From Pantoea sp. WMus005 (GTDB lineage Bacteria; Pseudomonadota; Gammaproteobacteria; Enterobacterales; Enterobacteriaceae): DNA of 64,000 nt. The position numbers and the translations under genes are program-made. The number at the start of each line of letters is the position of its first letter. The first letter of the stretch is position 1. The notes below the pieces were generated by a model. It did no database searches and was not told the DNA's origin. It saw nothing but the letters and a program-made list of their open reading frames with translations. Location: positions 682,001 through 746,000 of the forward strand of contig NZ_JACBXU010000001.1 of assembly GCF_013415305.1 (NCBI RefSeq), read 5' to 3'. Shown piece by piece: positions 18,456 to 28,340 of the stretch.

Positions 18456-19150
18456 TAAATTTCTCCAGGTGCAGCAAGACGGCAGAGTTCCTGCCAGCGC
18501 GTCGCGACGCTGGCATCCAGGTCGCCATCTTCTGCGCTGAGTTTGCAGCCGCCAGGATGGAGGGTGCTGTCAGCAATCAGGCGCCAGCCGTGCAGATCCA
18601 GCGTTGGCCCCAGGGTCTGCTCAATGCGCTGTAAATCATCCGGGTGAACACGCAGTTGCGGTTTGCCGCTGAACATCGGTTCCTGCTGCAGTAAACCCTG
18701 AATCTGGCGCAGCAGGGCGGTGCCATCTACTGTGGTCGCCTGGCCAATGACCGAGCGAGCCGCTTCCAGCGCCAGCTGCATCAGACGGGCAGCGATGACG
18801 CTGTCCAGCGATTCCAGCGTGTTCTGGAATTCCGTTACCAGCTGCTGCATCCGCGCCTGAAGGGGCGCCTGCTGCTGCTGGGCATCAGCCAGACCCTGCT
18901 GAAAACCGGCGTCATAACCTGCTTTCTGACCTTCGGTTACACCCTGCTGATAGCCTTCGTTGTAACCCTGGCTCTGTGCCTCTTTGCGCATCTGCTGCTG
19001 CAGGCGTTCGAGCTGCTGTTGCTGCTCATCAACGCCCTCCTGAGGTTCGTAAATTTCGGGTTGCAGCTCCGGTTCAGCAGGCTCGTCGAAACGGCCTAAA
19101 TCAGTGGGCTGCCACAGCTGCCAGGGGCGCGCAGAAAATGCATCAGACAT
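18455..19150 (-). CDS. fliH: flagellar assembly protein FliH
   Basis: 231 residues from the ATG overlapping the end of fliG by 8 bp ([13 protein letters not shown], like MSDNLPWKTW in E. coli). An in-frame start seven residues upstream lies further inside fliG. The middle holds the glycine-repeat helix ([21 protein letters not shown], GxxxG spaced), diagnostic of FliH. It dimerises, binds FliI and tethers it to FliN. Confidence 0.95.
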   Translation of the reverse strand: MSDAFSARPWQLWQPTDLGRFDEPAEPELQPEIYEPQEGVDEQQQQLERLQQQMRKEAQSQGYNEGYQQGVTEGQKAGYDAGFQQGLADAQQQQAPLQARMQQLVTEFQNTLESLDSVIAARLMQLALEAARSVIGQATTVDGTALLRQIQGLLQQEPMFSGKPQLRVHPDDLQRIEQTLGPTLDLHGWRLIADSTLHPGGCKLSAEDGDLDASVATRWQELCRLAAPGEI

Positions 19151-20135
19151 AAGTTTCCTCGCCACCACCAATCACCATCTCGCCAGATTCGGCCAGGCGG
19201 CGTACCACCAGCAGGATCGCTTTCTGTTCGTTTTCCACTGCGGACATACGCACCGGACCGCGGTTGGCCAGATCGTCGCGCAGGATGTCGGCCGCACGGG
19301 CTGACATGTTTTTGAGGAACTTCTCGCGCAATGGCTGTTCGGCACCTTTCAGTGCGACCAGCAGCTGCTCGGACTCCACTTCCTGCAACAGACGCTGGAT
19401 GCTGCGGTCGTCCACGGCCACCAGGTTTTCGAACAGGAACATCTCGTCGATAATTTTCTGTGCCAGTTCGCCATCGAAGTCGCGTACCGCTTCGATAACG
19501 GCTTCTTCCTGCTGCGTTTTCATCAGGTTGATGATCTCGGCTGCCGTTCTCACGCCGCCCATCTTCGCGCGCTTGAGGTTGGTGCCATCCAGCAGGCCGT
19601 TCAGTACTTCGGTCAGTTCGGCCAGCGCGGCTGGCTGCACACCACCGAAGGTCGCGATACGCAGCATCACATCGTGACGCAGACGTTCGTCGAACAGCGC
19701 CACGATATCGGCCGCCTGGGCACGCTTGAGGTGCACCAGGATGGTCGCGATAATCTGTGGATGCTCGTCGCGAATAAGGTCGGCGGCGGCCTGCGGTTCC
19801 ATAAAGTTGAGCGTTTCCATACCGCTGGTGGTTTCGCGTGTTTCGAGAATGTCCTCCAGCAGGCTGGAGGCGCGCTCTTCGCCCAGGGCACGAGTCAGCA
19901 CTGAACGCAGGTATTCGTTCGAGTTCAGACTCAACGCCGCGAACTGTTCAGCATCCGCTTCGAACTCGCGCAGTACTTCGGTCAGCTGTTTATGGGACAC
20001 CTGACGCATGTTGGCCATCGAGGCGCTCAGATGTTGCACTTCACGCTGGTTCAGGTGTTTGAAAACTTCCGCGGCGCGCTCTTCGCCAATGGTCATCATG
20101 AGGATGGCGCTTTTTTCGGTTCCGGTCAGACTCAT
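19143..20135 (-). CDS. fliG: flagellar motor switch protein FliG
   Basis: 330 residues, the usual length. The N-terminal domain ([21 protein letters not shown]) binds FliF. The middle [13 protein letters not shown] motif contacts FliM. The C-terminal torque helix carries the charged positions that meet MotA, within [19 protein letters not shown] and [17 protein letters not shown]. It overlaps fliF by 4 bp and fliH by 8 bp. Confidence 0.97.
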   Translation of the reverse strand: MSLTGTEKSAILMMTIGEERAAEVFKHLNQREVQHLSASMANMRQVSHKQLTEVLREFEADAEQFAALSLNSNEYLRSVLTRALGEERASSLLEDILETRETTSGMETLNFMEPQAAADLIRDEHPQIIATILVHLKRAQAADIVALFDERLRHDVMLRIATFGGVQPAALAELTEVLNGLLDGTNLKRAKMGGVRTAAEIINLMKTQQEEAVIEAVRDFDGELAQKIIDEMFLFENLVAVDDRSIQRLLQEVESEQLLVALKGAEQPLREKFLKNMSARAADILRDDLANRGPVRMSAVENEQKAILLVVRRLAESGEMVIGGGEETYV

Positions 20136-21856
20136 AGCTCTTTACTCATCCATTCGCGAATTACCAGCGCTACAACGCGCGGATCGTTTTCTGACATGTC
20201 GCGGATGCGTTGACTCATCACTTCTGCGCTCATGCGGTTGTTAGACTTACGTTCCTGATCCAGCTCATCTTTGCTGAGCTGCACATTAAAGGCTTCTTCT
20301 TCCGGCTGCTCTGTCGCACGAGCGGCAATGGCTTCAGCAGCGGCTTTCTCTGCGGCCTGCTTGCGAACCAGGTGCGGACGAACCAGTTTGCGGTAGAGGA
20401 TGAAGGCTACCAGGGCAATCAACAGCCACTTACCGGCGTTCATCAGCTGATCAAAGAAGGACTGCTGTTGCCAGAAGGGCAGGTCTGCGGTCACTGGCTC
20501 AGTCGTATTGAACTGCGAGTTCACCACGTTGATGCTGTCACCACGCGTCTGGGAGTAGCCCATCGCTTCGCGGGTCAGGTCCTCAATCTGCTTCAGCTGC
20601 TGTTCGTTCAGCGCAACGGCTTTGCCTTTATCATCTGCACGGAAGTTCACCACCACCGCCACCGACAGACGCTGTACGTCGCCGACATTGACCTTGGTAT
20701 GACGGATGGTGCGATCCAGCTCGTAGTTCACCGTGTCATCACGACGCGAGTTAGTGGGTCCTGAGCTGGCCGGTGCAGTGCTGGTGGTCTGGTTAGCGTT
20801 GTTCGCTGCGTTGTTCTGACCATTCGCGGCCTGACCGTTGGCTGCATTGTTGTTAGGCGTCGTCACCGCCGCGGTGTTGGCTGGCGCAGGCTGGTTAGAC
20901 AGTGCGCCCGGTACGCCGCCCGGATAAGGGCTGCCTGACTGATCGCTGGTGCTGGTCTGACGCGAACGAATCGCTGAGTTCGACGGGTTCGCGTTAGGCT
21001 GATATTTCTCGTCAGTCTGCTCGCTGGTGTCGAAGTTAATCTGCGCGGTAACCTGCGCATGCACATTGCCCTGGCCGAGAATCGGATTCAGGATTGCTTC
21101 AATACGTTGCTGGTAACGCGCTTCAACTTCAGAAGAGTACTTCAGCTGCGCATCATTCAGGTCGCGACCGGCAGAATCAGAGCGGGTGAGCAGACGACCG
21201 GTCTGATCGACGACCGTCACGTTGCCCGGTGGTAAACCGGCGACGCTGCTTGAAACCATGTGGGCGATGGCCTGAATCTGACCTTCATCCAGCGCACGGC
21301 CAGGCTGCAGCGTTAAGGTGACAGAGGCGGATGGCGCTTTCTGCTCACGAACAAATAAGGTCGGTTTTGGCATCGCCAGATGAACGCGGGCGCTTTTGAC
21401 CGGGCCGAGCGATTCGATGGTGCGGGCCAGTTCGCCTTCCAGCGCACGCTGGTAGTTAACCTGCTCGCTGAACTGGCTGATACCGAACTTCTCTTTATCC
21501 AGCAGCTCAAAGCCAACTGAACCGCCTTTCGGCAGACCCTGCTGAGCCAGACGCAGACGCAGCTCATGCACGTTGGCTTCAGGCACCATTAATGCGCCGC
21601 CGTTTTCGGCGAAGCGATAGGGGATGTTCATCGCTGTCAGCTGCGTGACGATGGCACCGCCATCCTCATCAGTGAGGTTGTTATAAAGGACGCTATACGA
21701 TGGCTGTTTCGCCCAGAGCACCATCGCGACCACAATTGCCATGACGGCAGCAGCGGCGATGATTAAAGGAATACGCGGATTTGCGCGCAGGCTAGCAAAC
21801 AGGTCACCGAAGCCTTTCTTTTCTTGTTCTGTTGTGGCGGCTGTACTCGCATTCAT
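20132..21856 (-). CDS. fliF: flagellar MS-ring protein FliF
   Basis: 574 residues. Membrane helix 1 (about 32-50, [20 protein letters not shown]) and helix 2 (about 452-470) bracket the periplasmic ring-building motifs, including [25 protein letters not shown] low-complexity Asn/Ala/Thr-rich linker (about 310-375) lies between them, as in other FliF proteins. The C-terminal tail ([18 protein letters not shown]) binds FliG. It is the first gene of the operon and is divergent from fliE. Confidence 0.97.
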   Translation of the reverse strand: MNASTAATTEQEKKGFGDLFASLRANPRIPLIIAAAAVMAIVVAMVLWAKQPSYSVLYNNLTDEDGGAIVTQLTAMNIPYRFAENGGALMVPEANVHELRLRLAQQGLPKGGSVGFELLDKEKFGISQFSEQVNYQRALEGELARTIESLGPVKSARVHLAMPKPTLFVREQKAPSASVTLTLQPGRALDEGQIQAIAHMVSSSVAGLPPGNVTVVDQTGRLLTRSDSAGRDLNDAQLKYSSEVEARYQQRIEAILNPILGQGNVHAQVTAQINFDTSEQTDEKYQPNANPSNSAIRSRQTSTSDQSGSPYPGGVPGALSNQPAPANTAAVTTPNNNAANGQAANGQNNAANNANQTTSTAPASSGPTNSRRDDTVNYELDRTIRHTKVNVGDVQRLSVAVVVNFRADDKGKAVALNEQQLKQIEDLTREAMGYSQTRGDSINVVNSQFNTTEPVTADLPFWQQQSFFDQLMNAGKWLLIALVAFILYRKLVRPHLVRKQAAEKAAAEAIAARATEQPEEEAFNVQLSKDELDQERKSNNRMSAEVMSQRIRDMSENDPRVVALVIREWMSKEL

Positions 21857-22087
21857 GACCGTTTCCTGCCTGACGTAATTGACCGGGTAAGTTGAGATGG
21901 CAAAACAGACTCCCTGACCTGCGTAGATAAAATTTCCACTTCAATGCCAGGCATTATTAAGTGATAACCAAAATTCGATGGCTGGATAAGGTAGGGTTTT
22001 TGATGTCATTTAGCGGCTTTGTCTCATTGACAACGTGCTAACTTTTGCTCACATCAAAAATATCACCCTCTTTATAAGGTATCGTTC

Positions 22088-22399
22088 ATGTCCATTCAGG
22101 CAATTGATGGCGTACTGCAGCAGCTACAGGCGACCTCACTGCAGGCCAGTAACCGCAGCAGTGAATCCCCTAATCAGATCGATTTCGGCGCGACCATGAA
22201 AGCCGCGCTGGATAAGATCAGCGAGACGCAAACCACCGCACGCACCCAGGCGCAGGATTTTGAGATGGGGAAACCCGGTATCGCCCTGAATGATGTGATG
22301 GTCGATCTGCAGAAATCTTCAATCTCAATGCAGATGGGGATTCAGGTCAGGAACAAGCTGGTGTCGGCGTACAGTGAAATTATGAATATGCAGGTTTAG
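22088..22399 (+). CDS. fliE: flagellar hook-basal body protein FliE
   Basis: 103 residues, normal length. The C-terminal half ([20 protein letters not shown] ... [16 protein letters not shown]) matches FliE, the adaptor joining the MS ring and export gate to the rod. The gene stands alone, divergent from fliF across a 231-bp region that should carry FlhDC-dependent promoters for both. The prophage remnant begins 32 bp after its stop. Confidence 0.96.
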   Translation: MSIQAIDGVLQQLQATSLQASNRSSESPNQIDFGATMKAALDKISETQTTARTQAQDFEMGKPGIALNDVMVDLQKSSISMQMGIQVRNKLVSAYSEIMNMQV

Positions 22400-22430
22400 G
22401 CGGGTAACTGTCTGAAGATGTTGAGGTTTA

Positions 22431-23405
22431 TCATACTGCCACTTGAGTAGAGCACGTATGTAGCACAAGATCGCGCATTTTCATGTTGATGAGCGATAGC
22501 TGGTCGGTATTGTTCTCTGACATTCAGGCGCCATAAACCCGGTACATCATCTGCGCATCGGAGTGCCCCATTTGCGATGCAATGTAGTTCGGGTTTGCGC
22601 CTGCTGAGAGCGCCCAGCAGGCGAACGTATGATGGGACTGATCATTAATACGCTCTCCATACTCTCAGGTATGAAAGGTGAATGAGGTCTGAGGATACAT
22701 CTGAGGCAACTCCCTTTGATCACGCAGAATATCAACGGCTGCGTCTATAAGACAGATGACGCGGTTTCCCGCTTCCGTCTTCGGCGGCGTGAATAAACCC
22801 TGCGGCGTCAGGTTGCGGCTGACTGTCAGCTTCTTCGCTTCAGGGTCTACATCCTCCCACGCCAGCGCGCATATCTCGCCATGGCGTAATCCCGTCAGGA
22901 TGGCGAGTGCCCACATGTTTGACGTCTGACGTGTTGAGCATGCTGCGATGAGGCGAGGGGCCTCTTCCCGCGTAATCGGGTCCGGCCGCTTACTGGACTT
23001 CTTCAGAGGCTTGATGCCCGTCATCGCGTTTGCCTCTATATACCCGTTGCCATGAGCAAAGTCGAAGATCGCTTTCAGGTCTGCCATGCTGGAGTTAACC
23101 GTTGCCGCCGTCCTGCCTTTCTTTTCGATATTCATCTTCCTGCCGGTAAAGTAGCTGCCATTCAGAAGCTCAATACGGAGATTGAGGATATCTTTCTGCA
23201 TGACTGACCGGATAGCCTTCCAGTCATAAAAGCACATGCTGTTATCACGCGGCGAGCCATCGGGCGAAACGTGCTTGTATTCGCGATCCTCCATCCATGA
23301 CACTTCGCGGGCAGTCTTAATGGTGTTCTTCTTCATGCCGGTGATGGTCATCAGCACTGATTCAGATACCCACTTGCTCGGCATCAGCTGAACAATGCTT
23401 TCCAT
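22431..23405 (-). pseudogene. excisionase-integrase fusion, broken phage tyrosine recombinase
   Basis: The ATG at 23405 opens an excisionase-type protein (IVQLMPSKWVSESVLMTITG ... WMEDREYKHVSPDG). After about 75 residues it passes in frame into the middle of a tyrosine integrase (core-binding SSMADLKAIFDFAHGNGYIE; catalytic ILTGLRHGEICALAWEDVD), so a deletion has fused xis to int. A TGA at 22665-22667 interrupts HT*EYGERIND; the frame continues through SHHTFACWALSAGANPNYIA. A second TGA at 22524-22526 follows RVYGA, and the frame ends at 22431. In that segment SHHTF replaces the usual SRHTF, so the catalytic Arg appears lost. No activity is expected. Confidence 0.9.
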
Positions 23406-23407
23406 AT

Positions 23408-23509
23408 CTACTCCTTTGGCGGCCAGGGCCACGTATTAATCAGGGCAATAAAAAGGGCGAGGTCAACTAAGATCTCGCCCGGGGTGATTTCGTCGCATGT
23501 GGTGTTCAT
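23408..23509 (-). CDS. small phage protein in the xis operon remnant
   Basis: A 33-residue frame (MNTTCDEITPGEILVDLALF ...) with an overlapping start at the end of the previous phage frame and its stop 3 bp before the excisionase start. AAGGAG for the next gene is embedded in its last codons. Tight packing is typical of lambdoid left-operon genes. Function unknown. Confidence 0.5.
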   Translation of the reverse strand: MNTTCDEITPGEILVDLALFIALINTWPWPPKE

Positions 23510-23730
23510 TTTGCAGAGGCTGCCTCCTTATCTACCTGCCACACGTAATAGCTCAGCCATAGCTTGGCTGAAAACGTATCAGGCGGCAGGGCGATGATTG
23601 ATTTGGCGTGTTTATCGAGAAGTGATGTGATGATGCGGTCGTGTTCTTTCCTGGGCCTGCCATCTATAACATTAATGATTTCGTTCCTGTACTTACACGC
23701 TACCGCCCTAAGCGCATTCTCCTGCGTCAG
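23506..23730 (-). pseudogene. phage small-protein remnant lacking a start codon
   Basis: An open frame of 74 codons reading LTQENALRAVACKYRNEIIN ... LPPDTFSAKLWLSYYVWQVD and ending 4 bases inside the next gene. Residue pattern and overlaps look like a real phage gene, but no ATG, GTG or TTG is present between the preceding stop and the conserved-looking part; only a CTG at 23730 could serve. Probably a decayed gene. Confidence 0.5.
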
Positions 23731-23942
23731 GCTGAAGCAACTCTGCGGTGCTGCTTTGCATGCTCACTGCCCTCGTAATCGCTCCGGCAATCCTCGTCGC
23801 AGAAGCATTCCGCCTGCACCACCCCTTAGCAGTAATAGCAGGCGCCCGTAAACACCATCTCCGGATGCTTGCGGTTTGCCAGGGCAATCTCAATCATCTG
23901 CTGCTCGCGCTCTGCAGCTTCATCCATAATATCTGCGTGCAT
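23727..23942 (-). pseudogene. phage zinc-ribbon protein (DksA/TraR-like) with internal stop
   Basis: Starts at the ATG at 23942 (MHADIMDEAAEREQQMIEIA). It reads up to GACYYC, then meets TAA, and continues in the same frame as GVVQAECFCDEDCRSDYEG. The two Cys pairs (CYYC and CFCDEDC) form a likely zinc ribbon, as in small DksA/TraR-like proteins of lambdoid phages. A single nonsense codon separates the two halves of the ribbon. Confidence 0.65.
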
Positions 23943-23955
23943 ATCAGTCTCCAGA

Positions 23956-23982
23956 TAATAAAAACCCCACCGTAGCGAGGTT
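23956..23982 (-). terminator. probable terminator within the prophage remnant
   Basis: On the minus strand AACCTCGC-TACG-GTGGGGTT followed by TTTATT. Stem includes G-T pairs. It follows the pseudogene ending at 23996. Confidence 0.55.
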
Positions 23983-23995
23983 CTTGTAGTGAGTT

Positions 23996-24238
23996 TTAGA
24001 TAGGCTTGACGTTCTTAAGCCTGATTGCTCTGGTGACTTCTTCCAGGCTTAACTTGTAAAACGAAGAAACGTAATATGATTTTTCAACTTTGCCCGGATC
24101 AACCTACGGCGTAAATTTCTCTATATCAGTTATATGAAATTCGCCGCTCTTTTGTTCGATCCTTACGGAGTCACCTATTTAGTTACTTTGATAAACAGTC
24201 GGTTCTCTATTTTCATCAAAGTACAATATCTCAATCAT
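23996..24238 (-). pseudogene. phage protein remnant with two nonsense codons
   Basis: From an ATG overlapping the previous stop (ATGA) the frame reads MIEILYFDENREPTVYQSN, TAA, IGDSVRIEQKSGEFHITDIE, then KFTP, TAG, and VDPGKVEKSYYVSSFYKLSL to a final TAA. All 81 codons are in one frame, so only point mutations separate it from an intact gene of about 80 residues. Family not recognised. Confidence 0.6.
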
Positions 24239-24387
24239 TTCCCTTCCTCTTTGAAATAAACCGGGTCCGTGCCGTGCGGGAATTGCAGCGCAACGTTCCT
24301 GTAATAATGCAATCTCTCTTTGAAATTCTCTCGCTGGTTCTCAGGCCGCTGCATCTCCGCTTCCATTGGGATAATCTGCTGGTTCAT
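24235..24387 (-). CDS. phage-derived hypothetical protein, probably N-terminally truncated
   Basis: A 50-residue product (MNQQIIPMEAEMQRPENQRE ... LQFPHGTDPVYFKEEGK). The frame is open a further 30 codons upstream with protein-like sequence (KPDHDLNKVHLSASGPAYKER) but no start there. The original gene was therefore probably longer and cut by the event that brought in the AT-rich DNA to its right. Function unknown. Confidence 0.45.
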   Translation of the reverse strand: MNQQIIPMEAEMQRPENQRENFKERLHYYRNVALQFPHGTDPVYFKEEGK

Positions 24388-24787
24388 GCGCTCCTTGTAA
24401 GCGGGGCCTGATGCCGATAAGTGAACTTTATTAAGGTCGTGATCTGGTTTGATTTTACTAAGATAAATTTGGGGTAATTAGACTAGTGTTAGAATAGTGA
24501 TGCATTTGACATATTAGGAATAATGCTGGTATAGAGAAACCTTATCTAATTTTTATTTTTTAAGTTAAATGTTTCTTACCTTCATCTTTTTCTTGTTAAC
24601 ATGGTGGGTAGCGATGAGTTCTTAAAGTTAAAGTTTAAATGATTATTAAAGGTAAGTTTTTTATTAAATTGTTAAGTATTTCTTCTTTCGAAAGCCCAAC
24701 ATTTTCAGGTGTGGAAGCATGATATAGATGAGAATATATCATGGCTCGTCAAGCCATAAAAAGTGAGGGCTTGCCCAAGCACTTTTT
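24388..24787. other. AT-rich junction with a terminator for the acyltransferase gene
   Basis: About 400 bp with markedly lower GC than the flagellar genes and no credible frame beyond the truncated phage gene at its left edge. A bidirectional hairpin (AAAAAGTG...CACTTTTTT, 24757-24790) ends the minus-strand acyltransferase gene. The composition change marks an acquired segment. Confidence 0.6.
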
Positions 24788-25897
24788 TTAGCATTCCTGA
24801 GATTTCATTTTGCGCTGGTTGAGCCATCCAATGAAGTTTCTGCCTAGTCTATTTCCTTTTTTTTCTATCATCTCATAGCTCAAAGTTGATAATGTCAGAG
24901 TTATAGTCAGGACCGACAGCAGGCAAAGAACATAAGCCCATCCATTATAAATATGCCCTTCAAGTAAGGAAGATATGTAAGATCCAGCAAAATAAATTAC
25001 ATTAGCATGTATAAGGTAAACAGAGTAACTAACTTTGCCAACATACATGGTAAATTTATTTACAACTGCTTTAAATGGAACCCTTGAGACTCCGATTAAA
25101 AGCATAGAGAATAATAACGAGCATGAAGTGCTTCTATCCCCAAGGATGTTATAGCTAATTACTTTGTAAGCGATTAACGTAAAGATCAATGCTGGCATAG
25201 CCAGTAAAAATACCAAGCAAGCAATTCTATTTAAACTCTTATCTTTGGTAGCCTCATAAATGTGATAGGTTACAATCCCCATAATGAAATGTGGTAGATG
25301 ATGCAGGATGCTTGTTGAGTAAAATGTGGAAGCCTCAGTAGTTCCCATCATGTTAAAAATAAATAGCTTCCAAGCCCATCTAATTATGAAGGATAAAAGC
25401 AAGATCATTAACGAACTACTCAAACTTCTGGATAACATAAAGACTAATGGAAAGATGACATAGAACGCCATTTCAGCGCCAATGGTCCAGCTAGCCCAAA
25501 CAAATCCCTGCTCACTACCGGGGAAAAAGTTTAGAACAAAAAATGTACTCTTAAGTACTTCGCTCCATGGTTGCCATACGCCAAAAACATAGATATCTCT
25601 GAAGTAGGTAGTAATCATTACTACGTAAAAAAGTGGAGCTATTCTGAAGAATCGACGAATGAAATAATTTCTTAGAGGATTGGATTCATCCTTCCTTGAG
25701 TTCATGGAAAGCGATAAGGTGAACGCACTTAGAACGAAGAATAATAATACACCAGTACCGCCTATGTCAGTCAGTGGGAATATCCATGCCGGAACATCTA
25801 TCTTCGGTGTTGTAAGCCTACCTAAGTGCACGATTAGAACACTTAGCGCAGCTATGCCTCTTAAAGAATCAATGAAATCGTAATGCCTTGGGTTCAT
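24788..25897 (-). CDS. acyltransferase family 3 (OafA-like) membrane protein
   Basis: 369 residues from the ATG giving MNPRHYDFIDSLRGIAALSV; an in-frame ATG 31 codons upstream gives an unlikely leader. The family signature RGIAALSVLIVHLGR carries the expected His, followed by the FFRIAPLFYVV segment and about ten hydrophobic helices. Members transfer acetyl or other acyl groups to O-antigen or exopolysaccharide. The codon use is AT-rich (Ile/Lys/Asn-rich protein) and it lies beside a phage integrase remnant, as serotype-converting acetylase genes often do. Substrate unknown. Confidence 0.88.
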   Translation of the reverse strand: MNPRHYDFIDSLRGIAALSVLIVHLGRLTTPKIDVPAWIFPLTDIGGTGVLLFFVLSAFTLSLSMNSRKDESNPLRNYFIRRFFRIAPLFYVVMITTYFRDIYVFGVWQPWSEVLKSTFFVLNFFPGSEQGFVWASWTIGAEMAFYVIFPLVFMLSRSLSSSLMILLLSFIIRWAWKLFIFNMMGTTEASTFYSTSILHHLPHFIMGIVTYHIYEATKDKSLNRIACLVFLLAMPALIFTLIAYKVISYNILGDRSTSCSLLFSMLLIGVSRVPFKAVVNKFTMYVGKVSYSVYLIHANVIYFAGSYISSLLEGHIYNGWAYVLCLLSVLTITLTLSTLSYEMIEKKGNRLGRNFIGWLNQRKMKSQEC

Positions 25898-25990
25898 CGT
25901 ATATCTCGAATAAACTATAAATCTGCATGTTAGGGTACGTGAAACTTTTGTAGTGCAAAACAAAAAATCGCTTACATGTTGCATGATCAT

Positions 25991-26011
25991 AAAAAAGCCC
26001 GGCGACCGAGC
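25991..26011 (-). terminator. possible minus-strand terminator upstream of the acyltransferase gene
   Basis: GCTCGG-TCG-CCGGGC (one mismatch) followed by TTTTTT on the minus strand. No minus-strand gene precedes it, so it may insulate the acyltransferase or be a prophage relic. Confidence 0.45.
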
Positions 26012-26206
26012 AATGACTTAACCTCTCCTGCCTGAGAAGGTTACGGGGCGGGTCAATTGAGATTAGTCACCCATCACCATGACCGGCCGATTAAAAACAC
26101 TTCCCGATCAACCCCTTTACAAATCTGTGACCTGTTCCGCCTTGATTAATCATACCGATCGATATTGCTGATTAACCATATAGTATCTATCAGAGGAGGA
26201 TTTATC

Positions 26207-26446
26207 ATGCTGCGAGATTATGAAATCAAAGACGCATTTTCCAGCGCGATAAAACGATACCCATTAGGATACTACTTCGTCACTACCCTAGAGTTTGTGC
26301 ATTAGTTTGAACGCGTTAACTGGCACTTCAGCCTGCGTGAGGTGCATCAATGGGTAAAAACGAATACAACGACATTTCGTGACGTGTCCACGCAAGAGAG
26401 GGAAGCGAAGACGTATCAGCAGTCCAATCCGAACGGGAGTATCTGA
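26207..26446 (+). pseudogene. phage protein remnant with amber codon
   Basis: Excellent ribosome site (AGAGGAGGATTTATC) before the ATG. The frame reads MLRDYEIKDAFSSAIKRYPL ... TTLEFVH, TAG (26303-26305), then FERVNWHFSLREVHQWVKTN to a TGA at 26444. One C-to-T change (CAG to TAG) would explain the break. It precedes a UmuD-like fragment, so the two are probably remains of a phage SOS-type operon. Confidence 0.6.
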
Positions 26447-26447
26447 C

Positions 26448-26771
26448 ATAGGATTTCCATCACCAGCAACGGACTACATTGAGCGCCGTCTCGATCTGAA
26501 CGACATCCTGATGTCTCACCGTAATAACATGGTGCTGATTGAGATGCCTGACGGGTTCGTGCTGGCAGACAAATCAACGAAGCGTGTACCAGGCGATAAA
26601 GTCACGTTCCAGCTCGACGAGTTTCCGCAATTGGGCAGACTGTTCAAAACAGGGATTATTACTTCCGACGGTGAGACGATCGACGGAGAGGGCATGGACG
26701 GAATTATCGTGCCGGGCAAAGTAACGGCCGGGATAGTTTCCATGCCTGAGCCAGGCAGGCCTATCATTTAG
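26448..26771 (+). pseudogene. UmuD-like fragment
   Basis: The frame beginning IGFPSPATDYIERRLDLNDILM strongly resembles the UmuD N-terminal segment that surrounds the self-cleavage site (GFPSPAADYVEQRIDLNQ in E. coli). The rest (about 85 residues, LIEMPDGFVLADKSTKRVPG ...) does not show the UmuD catalytic Ser/Lys motifs that I can recognise. The first codon is ATA where an ATG would be expected, suggesting a lost start. A 23-codon in-frame extension from an ATG at 26379 is possible but overlaps the previous frame. No UmuC is present. Confidence 0.5.
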
Positions 26772-27133
26772 CCGTAGCACAAAAAAATACCGCAAATCAC
26801 CTCAAAACCGCCACCCCGGCAGTTTGTGACTTGTAGTATGTCTCTGTAAAACCACGCTTCAGCCTGCATTATTTTAAAGGCTATGATCTTCAAAGTGAAA
26901 TTATGAATATACCGTCGTAGTGAGCAAGTCACGCTGATCTAAGTACATCAGCGTAGTCGCGGATTAGGGTGTGTAATGGCAGCATAAAAGCCGATTCCTT
27001 AATTGAGTCTATGACCCTTTACTGCTTATGATGCAGGCGTCATTGACTATACTGCTTTTTATTACGAGTCGTGCAGCAGGGAACTCACTCTTCGGCGCAG
27101 CCGGCTCATCACCCACCAGCAGGACGCCACCCC
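26772..27133. other. intergenic stretch, nothing recognised
   Basis: About 360 bp between the UmuD-like fragment and the secreted protein gene. I see no gene, RNA or convincing promoter in it. Confidence 0.4.
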
Positions 27134-27475
27134 ATGCTTAAAAAAATCATCCTTATCGCATCGTTAATCGGCTTAACAGTTCCAGCCTTTGCCGCGACGC
27201 AATGCGGGCCGTTCTACCTTAAGGCAGACAAAAGCGGCTGGTTCTCCGTGAACGGGGAGCGGGCAAAAACGCAGAAGGTGACGTTTGCGAAAGAGAAGGG
27301 TGATTACGACAATGCCACGGTCAAACTGCTGGTTAAAAACAGCAAAGCGCCGGGTATGGTGGAAATGGAGCAGACGACACGGAATGGCAAAGGATTATTG
27401 AGAGCGGAAATCGTTCGCACCAGCCAGAGTCAGATCCGTATCCGGGGTGACTATGATTGCGAACCGGCAAAATAG
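27134..27475 (+). CDS. secreted protein of unknown function
   Basis: 113 residues from the ATG giving MLKKIILIASLIGLTVPAFAATQ: a classical signal peptide with cleavage after AFA. An upstream in-frame ATG (27071) would bury the signal peptide behind 21 residues and is unlikely. The mature part (about 92 residues) has two cysteines (near residue 24, CGPF, and in the C-terminal YDCEP) that could form a disulphide, and is rich in Lys and beta-type sequence. Not recognised; it lies just outside the prophage remnant and may be cargo. Confidence 0.7.
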   Translation: MLKKIILIASLIGLTVPAFAATQCGPFYLKADKSGWFSVNGERAKTQKVTFAKEKGDYDNATVKLLVKNSKAPGMVEMEQTTRNGKGLLRAEIVRTSQSQIRIRGDYDCEPAK

Positions 27476-27636
27476 GTCATGCACACTTCTGCAAGTGTCA
27501 GAAACCTGAAGTGGGCCTGATTAAAATTTTCGTTGAGATGAGTGATTGAGGTTGTCAGGCAAGTACTGGTATTCCTGCTGACCTGACAACTGAGCTCAAT
27601 ATTTTAGCGACTTACCATGCCATTCTTACAATGCCA

Positions 27637-27993
27637 CTAAAGCGATGTTTTACACGCCGCAATAATGGCTGAAACGGATGCGCTTATCTCCGGTGCTTTT
27701 GGGTCATAGTAAAACGTCGCGCTGGTCTGATGATGACTGAACTTTGACATTTCAACCCAGGCGACTGTTTCATTATCCTGCACCAGGTTAAACCGCTTCT
27801 CACCAGCAGGCAGCGGATCATCCTGCTCAAGATAGAGTCTCCGATCCTGTGCCGCTACGGTAAGGCAGGATTCAACCTGATAAGGATGACCGTCAAAATA
27901 AGCGATTTTCGTTTCCGGGTGCAACCCAACCCGTCCCATATCCACGCATCCACCCAGCAGAGTCAGGCTCAGGGCAATAATTATCTTCTTCAT
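27637..27993 (-). CDS. outer-membrane-type lipoprotein of unknown function
   Basis: 118 residues. MKKIIIALSLTLLGGC is a lipoprotein signal with lipobox LGGC, and Asp follows at +3 from Met-Asp rather than +2 (CVDMG), which favours outer membrane sorting. The mature domain (FDGHPYQVESCLTVA ... FYYDPKAPEISASVSAIIAACK) has two further cysteines. Family not recognised. The gene stands alone on the minus strand. Confidence 0.75.
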   Translation of the reverse strand: MKKIIIALSLTLLGGCVDMGRVGLHPETKIAYFDGHPYQVESCLTVAAQDRRLYLEQDDPLPAGEKRFNLVQDNETVAWVEMSKFSHHQTSATFYYDPKAPEISASVSAIIAACKTSL

Positions 27994-28340
27994 CGGCTAA
28001 ACCAACATGATTATTTTGTCGAATGATAATATCCGGAATTCGTCTGCTCCGCTCTTTTTCAATCAAAAAATGGCGCTTAATATTGCTAGCGTTGCTGAGT
28101 AAATGTAACATCCGGCCTGATAAATAAAGCAGCGAATAAGCCTGAACCTCAATATTATTTTATTTCATTGCTATATTGTTAGCCGGCTTACTATAAACAC
28201 GGAAAGTTTAACGCAGCAAATGACTCCATCCATCAGGCTTACCTGAATCAGGCTCATAAACAGGTCACTTCACCTCTGTTATGCTTGATGTACAGAGGTC
28301 TGCCGATGAAAATTTTTCTTCTTAAGTGCCTCTGATTATT

